A stretch of DNA of 64,000 nucleotides from Chrysoperla carnea. Taxonomy: Eukaryota; Arthropoda; Insecta; Neuroptera; Chrysopidae. Where the stretch lies: the NCBI RefSeq assembly GCF_905475395.1, contig NC_058339.1, positions 78,334,520-78,398,519 of the forward strand. The letters run 5' to 3'. Position 1 is the first letter of the stretch. Every line of letters begins with the position of its first letter. The notes below the pieces were generated by a model, which ran no database searches, was not told the DNA's origin, and was given only the letters and a program-made list of their open reading frames with translations. Below, one piece after another: positions 61,850-64,000 of the stretch. Made by a program: the position numbers and the translations under genes.

Positions 61850-64000
61850 ATCCAATTTTAATAAAATATCTTCAAATCTCATTAGAAGTATTAATTTCTC
61901 ATTTTATAAAGATTTTCGGAACTTTCACTCTAGAAATGTCTATGACTACAGATATCTGTTCAGTCAAACAGTAATTATAAAAATACTAATTCGATATTGA
62001 TTTTTCAACAAGATTAAAATCCGGATAGATGAAAGAAAAAAATCTAACATGCTGAAATTGTAGAGCTGAATTTGAGATTATTTTCGTGAATGGGTTCATT
62101 AATTTTGTCCAAGTTTTTTTTAAATGTAGATTTTTTTAAATTTAACAGATAAGAAATAAAGTTCTAAGACAAAAGATGTATCTTTTCTTCAAAATTTTTT
62201 TGTTTGTAATCCTCATAGATTTCAGCATATGCAGAGTACTTAAACCATAAAGTATTTTTGTTTCATTACAAATTAACTAACGTTGACCTTATATCAAAAG
62301 AAATAATTACAAGCCTCGGAATCGTCGGCAATCTCTCCTTCCTTGAAACTAAGGTTGTTAACGATTAAATACTTATTGTGTATTTTGACCTAAACGCTTC
62401 AGTGCGATTTATTAAAAAATTTTGATTGTTTCCAATTATTATTCATTCATTGTAATCAAAGAAAAATTTTCCGAAGTTTAAACAATTATTATTGGCCTTA
62501 TTTTAATGTAATCTCTTTTTTATATATTCTCTTTATAAACGGACCAAAAATCACTTGTATCATCGGTAACCGCTTATGGAATTAAATCGGTTGCGTAAAT
62601 GTAGGAGGGGACAATTTGCAATGCAAAATTGGGTTACTAACTTAGCTCGTGAGGTAAACGGATAATTTTCACGTAAAATTCTAGCTTTCAATCTACCTTT
62701 TCAAGAAAAAATAGAAAAACAAATTTACATTTTTAACTACAGAAGAAATAAATATAACAATATTTTTACTATTAGTTTTAATAAATATTTAAACTGCACC
62801 TTACAATAAGTTTCAACGGTTCAAGGTAAATAAATTACCATTTACTTTTTACACAAACAAATTCAAAGTTCTAGAAGTAACAAATAAAATATAATCGGCG
62901 TCATATCATATTCAATCATAAAGTTTTTGTTGCAAATCACCAACACCAACAAATCAACTTGAATAACAATTTTCATTCATTCATAATTAAGATTAATTAA
63001 GTTTTTTAGACTTTTTTAAAGATTATTATTTTCACTTTTTTGTTTTAATGTATTTCAAAAGTTTTTTATTTTTTTGCATTTTTAAATGAAGAAAAATTTG
63101 ACAAAAGAAAAAATTTATTACGTATATTTTCATGAGGATGCGAAAAGCAAGGGATTTTAAAAAATTCAAAAACTAATATTACATAATATTTTTAAGGTAT
63201 TTATCAAACTACGTCATTTAAAATAAATTCTAAATATAACCAATATCGTAAGATTACAAATTTTACATAAATTTTTTATTTTCCAATTAGAAACTGGTCC
63301 ATTTTATTTTATGTATCAAATAATAATACAAAATCGGACACAGATACAAATTGTATATACTAGATAGCTAGATTTTTTGTTAAAAATTAAAAATTTTAGT
63401 CTGTAAATTAATTATTCAAACTTGTTAAAATTCAAATGTTTAATTTTCGCAACTAATAATATATCAAAAACCTTTATTGTTTATATATTCTCTTTATATA
63501 CCAGTTTCTAGCACGGAAAATCGTGTCTCTGACCTAGATGATGGAATCAACTGTTTGAATCCTTCTAAAAGCATTTCTAGCCTACTCCGAGAGTTTTCAT
63601 TCACGTTTACTTCGAAATTAACGATTCAAAATTTTTATTCTTAAATTTATTCGTGCATTATTCTTTATACAAGACCAAAATTCTCATATTTCCAAAAAAC
63701 TGTGTACGCATGATAATGGACCAAAAAAAAATTTTAAGAATTTATAAATATATAAAAAAGTACATGTTATCGATCATTATCAAAAAATATTAACGATTAA
63801 TCATAATTTCCGTATGTTTCATTATCAGTATGATAACTTTAAAAATGCTTAACAGATGACGTTGACATCGGTTGACAAGTTTAATTAATATGTCACAAAA
63901 AATTGTTTAAATAAAATAGACAATCAACTCCGAAAATTTTAAAGAACCATAACTCGGCGCTTTAACCCGTTGTAACGTTGACAAATCTATTAGTTTCATT

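Larger units (their letters stand above)
42149..64000. other. Upstream region of the CLIP gene, dense in repeats
   Basis: This holds either the first intron(s) and promoter of the CLIP gene or intergenic DNA. No independent host gene can be supported. It contains the GGAACCC-family copies, MITE D2, three copies of a CCCGCTTCGCTGGG-ended repeat, the satellite-bearing MITE, SINEs, and a truncated 499-bp-family MITE. From 59.8 to 61.5 kb and from 61.9 to 64 kb I see nothing beyond AT-rich sequence. Confidence 0.6.

Overview
The window is AT-rich nuclear DNA of an insect. Long introns, GT/AG splice sites, many interspersed repeats and a microtubule plus-end protein gene related to fly CLIP-190 and vertebrate CLIP-170 all point that way. 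The repeats (tRNA-derived SINEs with TTAGGT-like tails, mariner, piggyBac and foldback elements) are of the insect kind, but I cannot name the species. There is no sign of bacterial gene organisation. Nearly all long open frames are chance frames in AT-rich sequence or lie inside repeats.

The only host gene I can support is on the minus strand, running from about 42 kb (possibly 54 kb) down to 11.8 kb and leaving the window at its 3' side. Seven coding exons chain together in phase: 42148-42086, 36286-36206, 33446-33294, 32793-32548, 32355-32151, 30082-29833 and 11971-11831. Together they encode about 380 residues: a Ser-rich N-terminal stretch, CAP-Gly domain 1 (split over two exons), a Ser/Thr linker, CAP-Gly domain 2 (split over two exons), a basic Ser/Thr-rich linker, and the first 47 residues of the coiled coil. 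The remaining coiled coil and C-terminal zinc knuckles must lie beyond base 1. A small possible first coding exon (MSSY) sits at 54260-54218.

The rest is introns and upstream DNA filled with mobile elements. They include a piggyBac-type element flanked by TTAA (22826-24044), an internally deleted mariner (19940-20493), a deleted IS630/Tc1-like element (36841-37362), a solo LTR with a 4-bp target duplication (17926-18378), tRNA-derived SINEs (56.4 kb, 61.6 kb and truncated copies), several MITE pairs, and foldback elements. The most striking object is a 2.9-kb MITE at 50753-53659. Compared with its 492-bp relative at 21004-21495 it has gained an array of eight 306/307-bp units. Each unit is itself two inverted half-units of about 153 bp, so the whole array alternates between two palindromic centres.

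Functionally, the window holds the plus-end binding head of one cytoskeletal protein. The mobile elements add intron length, and in one case make up most of the short intron that splits CAP-Gly domain 1.
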